DNA from: an uncultured bacterium | GTDB taxonomy: Bacteria > Cyanobacteriota > Vampirovibrionia > Gastranaerophilales > Gastranaerophilaceae | Assembly (NCBI GenBank): GCA_902791985.1 | Contig: CADAYD010000002.1 | Coordinates: 62,001-126,000 of the forward strand | Direction of reading: 5' to 3' | Length of the DNA: 64,000 bases | In this document: positions 44,457 to 52,912 of the stretch, in pieces | Numbering within the stretch: the stretch's first letter is position 1 | Layout of the letters: each line of letters begins with the position of its first letter | Made by a program: the position numbers and the translations under genes | Notes under the pieces: model-generated | What the model saw: the letters and a program-made list of their open reading frames with translations, nothing else | What the model was told of the DNA's origin: nothing | Databases searched by the model: none

Positions 44457-46241
44457 TTATACCGAATACACAAGCATTTCGCAATTTTTACAATCAAAAC
44501 CCAGCAGATATTTTTTCCCGTATTCATCAACAATGAATAGTCTTTTGTTGAACTTGGTATTTTTTGAACACAGACTGCAGGCATAACGTAAGCAGTGCTT
44601 ACAACGCATAAGTTCAATATTTTTTGGAATTGTTTTAAAGCACTCAAGCGCTTTACCACAATTATCAATATCACAACTTTGGTAAAATTCTTTGGCTTCT
44701 TGATTTAAAATGTTTAATCTGTAATCCGAATATTGCGGTAAAAAACTGGAATATTTTATCTGTTTTTGCATTAATTTTGGATAATTTTCAATCCTTTTTT
44801 GCATTAATTTTTCAAGAATATCTCTTCGAATTTCATTAATTTCAGAAATTGGTAAAAACGGGACTTCACTCATGTCAATTTTAATATTTTCTACATAAAA
44901 ATCGCTTTCTCCGGTTTTTGAGAGCTGCTTAATCAAATTCTCTTTTGCTTTTTGAGTGTTTTGGGCTTTTTCAAAATTTTCAAGAGTAACGAAAACCTCA
45001 TTCAAATCTTCATCTGTAGCGATTATTTTGTTATCATAAATTGTATAATTTAACCCAATCTTTCTTACTGTTTTTGTTTTAGAAAGTTTTTTATCAAATT
45101 CAACATCAAAATTTCTGAATAATTTTGTACCGGACTTAATATGAGGCATTTTATTAGGATAAATTTTATTTCCAAGGACTTTATTTATTTTAAATCCGCA
45201 GAATTCACCATCTTCTTCAAAGCATAAACCATCTTGGTTATGCAAAACATCCTCAGTATTTATTTCTAAGTAATTCGCTCCGATTTTTGCTACTTTACCA
45301 AGATATTCCCCCATTGATTTCGGGCTCAGAAAATTGTAACAATCTTTCCGACAATCAAGAAAATAATCCGTATACAATCGGTTAAATGTTTTAGTAACAT
45401 TAGGCTCAAAATCTGCAAAAACCTTTCCTGAAGAAGTCCGATTTGCATATTTATTAATCAAATTATTGTAATATAAAGTGACATTTTTAACATAATTTAC
45501 ATCTTTCAATCGGCCCTCAATTTTAAACGATTTAACCCCGTATTTTATGAGTTTTTGAATATAGGCAGAAGCATTAAAATCCTTTAAAGACAACAAATAT
45601 TTATCTTTCAAATAAACTTTGCCATCTTCATCAATCAGCGTATATTTTTTTCTGCAAGGCTGAGCACACTCACCTCTATTAGCACTGCGCCCGCCATTTG
45701 CATAAGACAAGTAGCATTGACCGCTATATGATACGCAAAGTGCCCCATGTATAAAGGTTTCTATTTCACAATTTGTATTTTTACAAATATTTTTAATCTG
45801 CTCAAGCGACAATTCTCTTGCCAAAATAACTCTAGAAACTCCAATTTTATCAAAAAATTTAACCTTATCTAAAGTCCTGTTATTACATTGAGTACTTGCA
45901 TGTACCTGAACGGGAGGAATTTTACCCTCTATCGATGCTTTTACAAGCGCCATATCCTGAACAATTATTGCATCAATTCCGATTTTATAAAGCTTTTTTA
46001 TCAAATCCAGCGCAAGAGGTAATTCTTCATCTTTTAGAATGGTATTGATTGTTACATGAACTCTTACATAAAACTTATGAGCATACTCAACCAATTTTTC
46101 TATGTTTTCAAGAGAATTTGACGCATTTACTCTTGCCCCAAAATCACTTGCACCGATATAAATAGCATCCGCGCCACAATTTATTGCCGCAACTGCAGTT
46201 TCAAAATTTTTAGCCGGTGACAACAATTCTATTTTATTCAT
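44457..46241 (-). CDS. U32 family peptidase/RNA-hydroxylation protein with Cys-rich C-terminus
   Basis: The product has 594 residues. The N-terminal TIM-barrel part (GADAIYIGASDFGARVNA) leads to an exact U32 signature (ETFIHGALCVSYSGQCYLS, ~165-183) and GECAQPCRKKYTL. The next part (~290-400) resembles the C-terminal domain of YhbU/RlhA-type proteins. U32 proteins include collagenase-like peptidases and RlhA/TrhO-P-type tRNA or rRNA hydroxylation factors using Fe-S. The last ~75 residues add a Cys-rich tail (CKHCLRYACSLC...CKNC) not usual in the family. It is divergent from rimO across 78 bases. Confidence 0.9.
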   Translation of the reverse strand: MNKIELLSPAKNFETAVAAINCGADAIYIGASDFGARVNASNSLENIEKLVEYAHKFYVRVHVTINTILKDEELPLALDLIKKLYKIGIDAIIVQDMALVKASIEGKIPPVQVHASTQCNNRTLDKVKFFDKIGVSRVILARELSLEQIKNICKNTNCEIETFIHGALCVSYSGQCYLSYANGGRSANRGECAQPCRKKYTLIDEDGKVYLKDKYLLSLKDFNASAYIQKLIKYGVKSFKIEGRLKDVNYVKNVTLYYNNLINKYANRTSSGKVFADFEPNVTKTFNRLYTDYFLDCRKDCYNFLSPKSMGEYLGKVAKIGANYLEINTEDVLHNQDGLCFEEDGEFCGFKINKVLGNKIYPNKMPHIKSGTKLFRNFDVEFDKKLSKTKTVRKIGLNYTIYDNKIIATDEDLNEVFVTLENFEKAQNTQKAKENLIKQLSKTGESDFYVENIKIDMSEVPFLPISEINEIRRDILEKLMQKRIENYPKLMQKQIKYSSFLPQYSDYRLNILNQEAKEFYQSCDIDNCGKALECFKTIPKNIELMRCKHCLRYACSLCSKNTKFNKRLFIVDEYGKKYLLGFDCKNCEMLVYSV

Positions 46242-46319
46242 AGTGACATGTTACAACAAAATTATAAATAAATCGTAATATTTAACAGGATAAAATTGTT
46301 TTGATGATAAAATATTTTT

Positions 46320-47621
46320 ATGAAAATTGCTTTAATAAACCATGGTTGTGCAAAAAATCTTGTCGATTCGGAATTAATGCTTGGCGCATTGGATAAAGAA
46401 GGGTATGAGATAACACTGAACGAAAATGAAGCGGATATCGTTATTATTAATACCTGTTCATTTATTCACGATGCGGAAAAAGAATCCGTTGACAGTATCC
46501 TACAAATGATTAATCTGGGTAAAAAAGTTATTGTAACAGGATGCTTACCTCAAAAACATAAAGAAGAATTAAAAAATGCAATTCCCGAAATTGACGCTAT
46601 GCTTGGAGCAACTACCCCTGCAAAAATTGTAGAAATTATTAAAAATTTAACTAAAGACAAACACAACTCACTAATTCAAGACTACCCAAAATTTGAATAT
46701 CCGGAAAATATTAAAAGGCAACAAATAACAGTCGGAGCGAGCTCCTATATAAAAATTGGTGATGGCTGCAACTATGAATGCGGATACTGCATAATTCCCA
46801 AACTACGAGGTAAATATGTATCAAGACCGATTGAAAATATCGTAAAAGAAGCTCAAGAGCTTGCTGATAAAGGAGTAACAGAAATTGTACTAATTGCCCA
46901 AGATACTTCTTCTTACGGAATTGATTTATATGGGAAACAAGCCCTGCCTTCACTTTTAAAAGAGTTAAATAATATTGAAAATTTGAGTTGGATACGAATT
47001 ATGTACACATATCCGACACAAATTACCGATGAACTGATTAATGCAATTGCTGAGTTAGACAAAGTTGTAAAATACATTGATATCCCGCTTCAGCACTCTC
47101 ACCCCAGAGTTTTAAAATCAATGAAGCGACCGGTAATGGATTATGAAAAACTGATTGAAAAATTACGCAGAAAAATTCCTAATGTAACTATAAGAACCTC
47201 CTTGATTGTTGGTTATCCCGGAGAAAGTGAAGAAGAATTTGAACATCTTTATAATTTTGTAAAAAAAGTTAAATTTGACAGAATGGGAGCATTTGAATAT
47301 TCAAGAGAAAAAAACACATATTCTGACTCTCTAAAACCACAAATTAGCGCAAAAGTTAAGCACGAAAGATATAAAAAAATTATGGAATTGCAAAAAGGAA
47401 TTTCATTGGAAAATAATAAAAAATATATAGGCAAAGTTCTAAATTGTATTGTTGAAGGTTATACCGATGATGGCTCTGCAATACTAAGATCTGAACATGA
47501 TGCTCCGGAAGTTGACGGTTTGGTGTATACTGTTACAAGAAATACTATTGTTCCGGGCGATATTGAAAAAGTAAAAATTACAAATGCTGACGAATACGAT
47601 TTATACGGCGAAATTATATAA
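46320..47621 (+). CDS. rimO: ribosomal protein S12 methylthiotransferase RimO
   Basis: RimO methylthiolates Asp88 of S12. The 433 residues have the N-terminal MTTase domain (NHGCAKNLVDSELMLG, NTCSFI with cluster cysteines, VTGCLPQ) and the radical SAM motif CNYECGYCIIPKLRG (CxxxCxxC). QHSHPRVLKSMKRP, SLIVGYPGESEEEFE and a C-terminal TRAM domain follow. Length is normal. It is 11 bases before the flippase gene and probably co-transcribed. Confidence 0.96.
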   Translation: MKIALINHGCAKNLVDSELMLGALDKEGYEITLNENEADIVIINTCSFIHDAEKESVDSILQMINLGKKVIVTGCLPQKHKEELKNAIPEIDAMLGATTPAKIVEIIKNLTKDKHNSLIQDYPKFEYPENIKRQQITVGASSYIKIGDGCNYECGYCIIPKLRGKYVSRPIENIVKEAQELADKGVTEIVLIAQDTSSYGIDLYGKQALPSLLKELNNIENLSWIRIMYTYPTQITDELINAIAELDKVVKYIDIPLQHSHPRVLKSMKRPVMDYEKLIEKLRRKIPNVTIRTSLIVGYPGESEEEFEHLYNFVKKVKFDRMGAFEYSREKNTYSDSLKPQISAKVKHERYKKIMELQKGISLENNKKYIGKVLNCIVEGYTDDGSAILRSEHDAPEVDGLVYTVTRNTIVPGDIEKVKITNADEYDLYGEII

Positions 47622-47632
47622 GGAATAAGAAT

Positions 47633-49090
47633 ATGGAATATGTAGAAAACAAAGCGTTAGAAGAAAAAGAAACACGTGCAATATTTACGGATATGATGAA
47701 ATATGCACCGTCAAAATTGTGCGGAATGTTTGGGAATGTAATAACATTGCCGATTTATACAAATCTGTTTTCAACTGAAGAATACGGATTGTACACAGTA
47801 TCAATTGCGATGCTGTCATTTTTATGTATTATTTTCTCAGATTGGGTAGGTCTTGCAGGACTAAGATTTTTTAGATTTCACCAGCTTGAAAAAGATTTAC
47901 CAAAATACCTAACAACTTTAGTTTCGATTCTGTCTATAAACATGCTTTTAATGTTTGGACTATCTTTTATCTTCAGACATACGATGTATTCATTTTTCCA
48001 TGTTCCGTTTAAATACTTTTTTGCGGTTCTGTTATTAATAATACCTGTTGCTGCAAGAGCATTACTCCAACAAATTTTAAGAGCACAACTGAAATCAATT
48101 TCTTATTCTTTTACAACAATTTTAAACCAATTTGCAACAATCGCACTTGCGGTATTTTTTGCTAAATTTTTCCATCTCGGAGCAATATCAATACTGTTAG
48201 GTATGGGAGTAGCAATTTCATTAATCGACGTTCTTTTACTTTATCAATGCGATATTTTAAAAATATTCAAATTTCAAAAAGTTGAATGGAAATTTATCGT
48301 TCCGATTATTAAATACGGAATACCGGTTGCTGCAACATCATTAAGCGCATGGATTATTACCCAAAGCAACAAAATTATCATGGGAGGAATAAGCGGATTT
48401 ACAAAAGCAGCATTCGTAGGTGTAGGTTATGGTTTAACTTTGCCAATTTTGATGCCGTTATTTGCAATGCTTACAGTTGCAGTTATTCCAAGAATTATAA
48501 ATATGTATGAAGCAAAAATTGATGTACGACCGATAGTTACAAGATTTATGGGCTACTATATAGTGCTCGCACTACCGCTTGTAACAATAATGTCTATATA
48601 TAGCATGGACTATACCGTATTATTAAAAACTAATCCAAAATTCTACGAAGCATGCACTCTTGTACCTTATTTTTCTTTCGGGGTATTTTTCTTAGGGTTG
48701 ACAGATTACACAACTTTACAATATCACTTGGCAAATAAAACTCATATTGAATTTATAATCAAATTAATTTCAGGTATTGTCGGAGTAATACTAAATATAT
48801 TACTTATACCTAAAATGGGATTAATCGGAGTCGGAATTGCAACATTTAGCGCTAATTTCTTATACTTCTTACTTTCAGCAATTGTTGTTCTTCCGGAATT
48901 TCACTTGAAAATTCCTAAAAATACATTACTAAGAATCATACTTGCAGGTATCCCCGCAGGAGCCTTATACTTAATTTTTAGAACTGAAGTAATTAATTTA
49001 TCAGGGGTAGCGCAATTATTCTCTGTAATGACAGTATTTTACAGTATTTATGCAGCTATGAAGTTTTTTATATATAAAACATCTGATTAA
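47633..49090 (+). CDS. Wzx-type polysaccharide/lipid flippase (MOP superfamily)
   Basis: The 485-residue membrane protein has about 12-14 hydrophobic helices and the family start NVITLPIYTNLFSTEEYGLYTVS. Flippases of this type move undecaprenyl-linked glycan units across the inner membrane. AAGGAAT precedes the ATG. It follows rimO by 11 bases, with no glycan-synthesis genes around except the TPR glycosyltransferase at 22339 and uppS. Its substrate is unknown. No terminator is visible in the 178 bases before the first haemagglutinin-like gene. Confidence 0.9.
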   Translation: MEYVENKALEEKETRAIFTDMMKYAPSKLCGMFGNVITLPIYTNLFSTEEYGLYTVSIAMLSFLCIIFSDWVGLAGLRFFRFHQLEKDLPKYLTTLVSILSINMLLMFGLSFIFRHTMYSFFHVPFKYFFAVLLLIIPVAARALLQQILRAQLKSISYSFTTILNQFATIALAVFFAKFFHLGAISILLGMGVAISLIDVLLLYQCDILKIFKFQKVEWKFIVPIIKYGIPVAATSLSAWIITQSNKIIMGGISGFTKAAFVGVGYGLTLPILMPLFAMLTVAVIPRIINMYEAKIDVRPIVTRFMGYYIVLALPLVTIMSIYSMDYTVLLKTNPKFYEACTLVPYFSFGVFFLGLTDYTTLQYHLANKTHIEFIIKLISGIVGVILNILLIPKMGLIGVGIATFSANFLYFLLSAIVVLPEFHLKIPKNTLLRIILAGIPAGALYLIFRTEVINLSGVAQLFSVMTVFYSIYAAMKFFIYKTSD

Positions 49091-49158
49091 TAAATCTTAA
49101 CATTTAACATATAAATAGCAAAAGAAAATCTTTAGAAACTTAAAATGTATGTTTAAGT

Positions 49159-49167
49159 GGCATGATT
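49159..49167 (+). promoter_or_regulatory. leader motif copy 1 (GGCATGATT) in a hairpin
   Basis: The motif lies in a small stem-loop (GCAT/ATGC with flanking TTTAA/TTAAA) about 110 bases before the first haemagglutinin-like gene. Related GGCATGACA occurs at 56519-56527 and GTCATGACC at 52822-52830 upstream of the two paralogues. Confidence 0.35.
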
Positions 49168-49268
49168 ATGCTTAAAAAATAGTAACATTTTAAGTTATAA
49201 AAACATGCTCCTGATAGAATAAGATATATAATAAGATTTATAAAAAGATATATGAAAGGATAAATTCT

Positions 49269-52200
49269 ATGAATAGCCGAAAAAGAACTCAAAAACTTGT
49301 ATCTGCAGCGCTTACATCATTGTTTTTATTACATCAAACATTAATGATATCAGCATTTGCAACAAGCATAACAAATCCGAACGGAAGTCCTGTAGCAGGA
49401 CAAAATGGGACTTATACAATAAATCCTACCGCCATAATCAAAAACACTGATATAGGATACAGAAAATATCTTGATTTTGATTTAAGCCAAGGCGATATCG
49501 CTAATTTAATCTATAAATACGGCGACAAAAACATAAATACATTTGTTAACCTTGTCGATAACAAAATTAACGTTAACGGCGTAATCAACACAATGAGAGA
49601 TGGCAATTTTTATAACGGACGTGCAATATTTGTATCTCCGAACGGAATGGTTATCGGCTCATCAGGGGTTTTGAATGTAGGTTCTTTGGGTGTCTATACT
49701 CCAAATCAACAGACTTATGAATACTACAGAAACAATCCAAGCTCAAATTTATCAGCATTGAAAGCACCTGAAAATGCAGGTTCAGGGGTAGTAAAAGTAG
49801 AAGGTAAAGTTCTTGCGGCTAAAGATATTGATATAGTTTCTTCAAAAATTGAAGTTCCCGGGAAAATGGTAGCAAACGGAACCGGAGTAGTAAGCACTTT
49901 TGATGACGGAGTATTTGAACAACTTGTAAACGTTAGTTCAATGAAAGCCGCAAAAAATATGTCAAAGAATAATGGTGCAATTACATTTACATCAATTAAC
50001 GGCACAGATGTTTCAGGTTCGGTTATCAACCATGGGACAGGAGTTACATCTGTAAATAACTTGAGTACAAACGGCATTATCCTTAGCGGTAACATGGGTT
50101 CAAACGGGAATGTAGAATTAACAAATAAAGGCAGCAAAGGAATTTTGATTGCATCATCAGGTCGTGTAGACAGCAACAGAAATGTATATATGACAGATGT
50201 ATCAAGTGCAGGTATTGCACACAAAGGTTTAACAAAAGCCGATGATGACGTATATATTAAAGCAACCGGCGGGAATGTAGTAATTGGGGATAGAACAAGC
50301 AACAATAACTACGTTACGGCAGGCAAAAACATTGATATAAACGTTAAAAACGGAAGCATTTTGAATTTTGAAAGCCAGCAATCTGATGCTAAAATAATGA
50401 AAATCGGCGATGCAAAAACATTATTGAAAGCCGATGGCAATTTGAATATGGACGTTACAGACGGAACCATCGGTTTGAATGTCGGCGATAATTGTACAGG
50501 CGGATATTGCACAGGTATCTCAAACGCTCAAACAACAAGAGATTACGCAAAATCAATTAACGGAAACATCAAAGGAACAGTTACCGCACGTACAACAGAC
50601 ACATCTGCTGCAAAACAAAATAATTATGTAATAAATTATGCCGCAATCAACTCAGATATGAATATTGATAATATTCACGCAGACGGCAGAGTAATTCTAA
50701 CAACAGATTATAACCAAAACGACGGTGTAACAAGATATAACATGCTTAATGCTTCAACAAATGCAGCAAAACCGAATGTAGAAGGTTACGGTATATCTTT
50801 AATCGCAAGCAAAAGCATAGGTTCAAAAAATAATCCTTTAACATTCAACCAAACAAGACCTGGAGCATTAGCAACCGTTAATAATCCGACCCCTGCAGGC
50901 GGCTACGGAATGGATGCATTAGCAAACGAAAATATTTATATCAAAGGATTAGATGATGAATATGCAGTAAACAATGTTTGTTCAATGATAGCAAGAGAAG
51001 GCGAAATCGGAGCAGAATTTGCAGGAAATGTTTATATCGATGAAATCACTGCTGAAGACGATATGAAAATTATTGCAAGAGGAAAATCTGTTGAAATTAA
51101 CCATCTTGGGACAGTGCCAAGAACACCTGTTGACTACTTTGGACCAAGAACAAACGGTTTAGCAGACAACCCATATTTACCGGGCGGAGGTTACACAGGT
51201 CCTGGTGAAAAAGATTCAATTCCAAATAATGTAGTTGTAAAAGCATTGGATATAAATAAAACTGTAAGACCTAACGGGACTTATGTAGATAACGGTCACT
51301 ACGGTTACGCAGATTCGGTTGTTACTATTCGCAACGGTAGATTAGATCACGGAACACTTGATATTACCGCAGATAATATATACACAAATGGCGTTTACGC
51401 TAGCTTTGGCAAAAACGGATTTTCTAAAAATCCAGATCCATCAACAAATAAGGTAGAAGGCGTATATGTTGTTGACGGACCAAACATTCCAACAGGCCAT
51501 GCCGTAAGACCGGATGATGTTACAGGCATCGGTCATGATGAAAAAGAAAGAAATTATTACTATTATCCGGGAGATGGTGATGGAGTATTTAACGGTGAAC
51601 AATCTCATGTTGACGATGATGATGGAGTAATAGATGCAACTCCTTTAGAAATTCCGGACGATGGTCCTACAGGACAACCGACTGACCAACCGACTGATCA
51701 ACCAACAGACCAGCCAACAGACCAGCCAACAGATCAACCGACTGACCAGCCAACAGATCAACCGACTGATCAACCAACTGACCAACCAACTGATCAGCCA
51801 ACAGATCAACCAACTGACCAACCGACTGATCAACCAACTGATGAGCCGACGGATCCGCCTTCAGATGAACCGACAGATCCTCCAACAGACTTACCAACGG
51901 ATCCACCATCTGAAGAACCGACAGATCCGCCATCTGACGAACCAACTGACATCCCGACAGATATGCCAACGGATGAACCGACTGATCCTCCAACGGATGA
52001 ACCGACTGATCAACCGACGGATTTGCCAACTGACATGCCAACAGATCCTCCAACAGATGAACCAACAGATCAGCCAACAGAAGGGCCAACGGATGAACCA
52101 ACGGATATCCCAACGGATGAACCAACGGATATCCCAACGGATGGACCAACGGATATCCCAACGGATGGACCAACGGATATCCCAACGGATGGACCAACGG

Positions 52201-52664
52201 ATATCCCAACTGATCAACCAACTGACCAACCGACTGATCAACCAACAGATGAGCCGACAAACGAGCCAACTGAAGGACCGGATGATGATGAACGCAAATT
52301 GTTATACAATAACAGAATAGCAGATTATAATCTTGATACAATTGATAAACGTCAATATGTAAGATATAACGTAGCAAATAACAGAAATCCGATTTCATTG
52401 GAAAGAGGTAATGGTGTAAATTCATTACTTGACGTATCAAGAGGCGGAGTTTCAGTCAGCCACAACAGCAACTTGAAAGTCGGAGATGTAATTCCGGTAC
52501 ACATGAAATACGGTACACTTGACATTAAGGCAAACGCAAAAGTTGTATCTGCAACTTCACACAGAGCAGGAGCACAGTTTGTAAATCTTGATCAAGCAAC
52601 CGCAAACCAATTGTTATACTTAAATATGCTATTAGATGAAGCAAGCAAAGTTTCATTAAGATAA
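49269..52664 (+). CDS. exported haemagglutination-activity (TPS-domain) protein with Pro-Thr-Asp linker and C-terminal PilZ domain
   Basis: The product has 1131 residues. It comprises a signal peptide (~1-33, hydrophobic LVSAALTSLFLLHQTLMISA), a two-partner-secretion/haemagglutination domain (~35-165, with SPNGMVIGSSGVLNVGSLG), beta-helix and adhesin-like sequence to ~790, and a linker of tandem PTDx tetrapeptides (~799-1002). The C-terminal PilZ domain (~1022-1120) has R1028xxxR1032 in KRQYVRY and D1055xSxxG1060 in DVSRGG, 23 residues apart, followed by the family pattern LKVGDVIPVHMKYG and RAGAQFVNL. PilZ binds cyclic di-GMP, a cytoplasmic messenger, so its presence on an exported protein is unexpected. 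TGAAAGGAT lies 8 bases before the ATG. No TpsB barrel partner is nearby. First of three tandem paralogues. Confidence 0.9.
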   Translation: MNSRKRTQKLVSAALTSLFLLHQTLMISAFATSITNPNGSPVAGQNGTYTINPTAIIKNTDIGYRKYLDFDLSQGDIANLIYKYGDKNINTFVNLVDNKINVNGVINTMRDGNFYNGRAIFVSPNGMVIGSSGVLNVGSLGVYTPNQQTYEYYRNNPSSNLSALKAPENAGSGVVKVEGKVLAAKDIDIVSSKIEVPGKMVANGTGVVSTFDDGVFEQLVNVSSMKAAKNMSKNNGAITFTSINGTDVSGSVINHGTGVTSVNNLSTNGIILSGNMGSNGNVELTNKGSKGILIASSGRVDSNRNVYMTDVSSAGIAHKGLTKADDDVYIKATGGNVVIGDRTSNNNYVTAGKNIDINVKNGSILNFESQQSDAKIMKIGDAKTLLKADGNLNMDVTDGTIGLNVGDNCTGGYCTGISNAQTTRDYAKSINGNIKGTVTARTTDTSAAKQNNYVINYAAINSDMNIDNIHADGRVILTTDYNQNDGVTRYNMLNASTNAAKPNVEGYGISLIASKSIGSKNNPLTFNQTRPGALATVNNPTPAGGYGMDALANENIYIKGLDDEYAVNNVCSMIAREGEIGAEFAGNVYIDEITAEDDMKIIARGKSVEINHLGTVPRTPVDYFGPRTNGLADNPYLPGGGYTGPGEKDSIPNNVVVKALDINKTVRPNGTYVDNGHYGYADSVVTIRNGRLDHGTLDITADNIYTNGVYASFGKNGFSKNPDPSTNKVEGVYVVDGPNIPTGHAVRPDDVTGIGHDEKERNYYYYPGDGDGVFNGEQSHVDDDDGVIDATPLEIPDDGPTGQPTDQPTDQPTDQPTDQPTDQPTDQPTDQPTDQPTDQPTDQPTDQPTDQPTDQPTDEPTDPPSDEPTDPPTDLPTDPPSEEPTDPPSDEPTDIPTDMPTDEPTDPPTDEPTDQPTDLPTDMPTDPPTDEPTDQPTEGPTDEPTDIPTDEPTDIPTDGPTDIPTDGPTDIPTDGPTDIPTDQPTDQPTDQPTDEPTNEPTEGPDDDERKLLYNNRIADYNLDTIDKRQYVRYNVANNRNPISLERGNGVNSLLDVSRGGVSVSHNSNLKVGDVIPVHMKYGTLDIKANAKVVSATSHRAGAQFVNLDQATANQLLYLNMLLDEASKVSLR
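51661..52275 (+). repeat. tandem 12-base (PTDx) coding repeat
   Basis: Roughly 50 imperfect 12-base units encode Pro-Thr-Asp plus Gln, Glu, Pro, Leu, Ile, Met or Gly. Near 52095-52212 a 24-base unit (ACGGATATCCCAACGGATGG...) repeats about five times nearly unchanged, which points to recent slippage or recombination. Confidence 0.95.
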
Positions 52665-52692
52665 CAAAAATAAATATAACTAAAAAAAACGG

Positions 52693-52726
52693 GAGATTAG
52701 CAATAGCGCTAATCTCTCATTTTTTT
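52693..52726 (+). terminator. terminator of the first haemagglutinin-like gene
   Basis: GAGATTAGC (52693-52701) pairs with GCTAATCTC (52708-52716), then TCATTTTTTTTG. Confidence 0.93.
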
Positions 52727-52820
52727 TGAAAATTTATTTGTAAACTTTTATTAACATTTGAGCAAAAATAGTAAATTTTTAAAGGTAAAAATTCGTTTAT
52801 ATATTTATAGAGAATAAATA

Positions 52821-52890
52821 TGTCATGACCATGGCTGTGTGTGCTTCATAAGTCAGGTCATACAACTCTTGACGGCGCTAATACAAGTAA
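52821..52890 (+). promoter_or_regulatory. structured leader of the second haemagglutinin-like gene
   Basis: ATGACC (52825-52830) pairs with GGTCAT (52856-52861), extended by TGT/ACA around a bulged C. A second small stem (CTTG...CAAG, ~52868-52887) follows before the ribosome site. The block is GC-richer than its surroundings. It does not match any riboswitch family that I know, including the c-di-GMP classes. Confidence 0.4.
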
Positions 52891-52912
52891 AAATAAATGA
52901 AAGGATTAGAAC

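Noticed and set aside
44405..44674. 89-residue minus-strand ORF over the U32 3' end
   Set aside because: Out-of-frame shadow of the well-supported U32 gene.
51661..52275. CRISPR array
   Set aside because: Repeats are 12-24 bases without unique spacers and are in frame within a coding region.
51645..52440. Several long open frames on both strands through the Pro-Thr-Asp repeat regions (also 55367-56139)
   Set aside because: They arise from the 12-base periodicity of the coding repeat: low-complexity products, no ribosome sites, lying inside genes supported by homology.
52801..52912. c-di-GMP-I/II riboswitch before the PilZ-adhesin pseudogene
   Set aside because: Attractive by context, but conserved GEMM core sequences and tetraloop-receptor are absent; kept only as unassigned structured leader.
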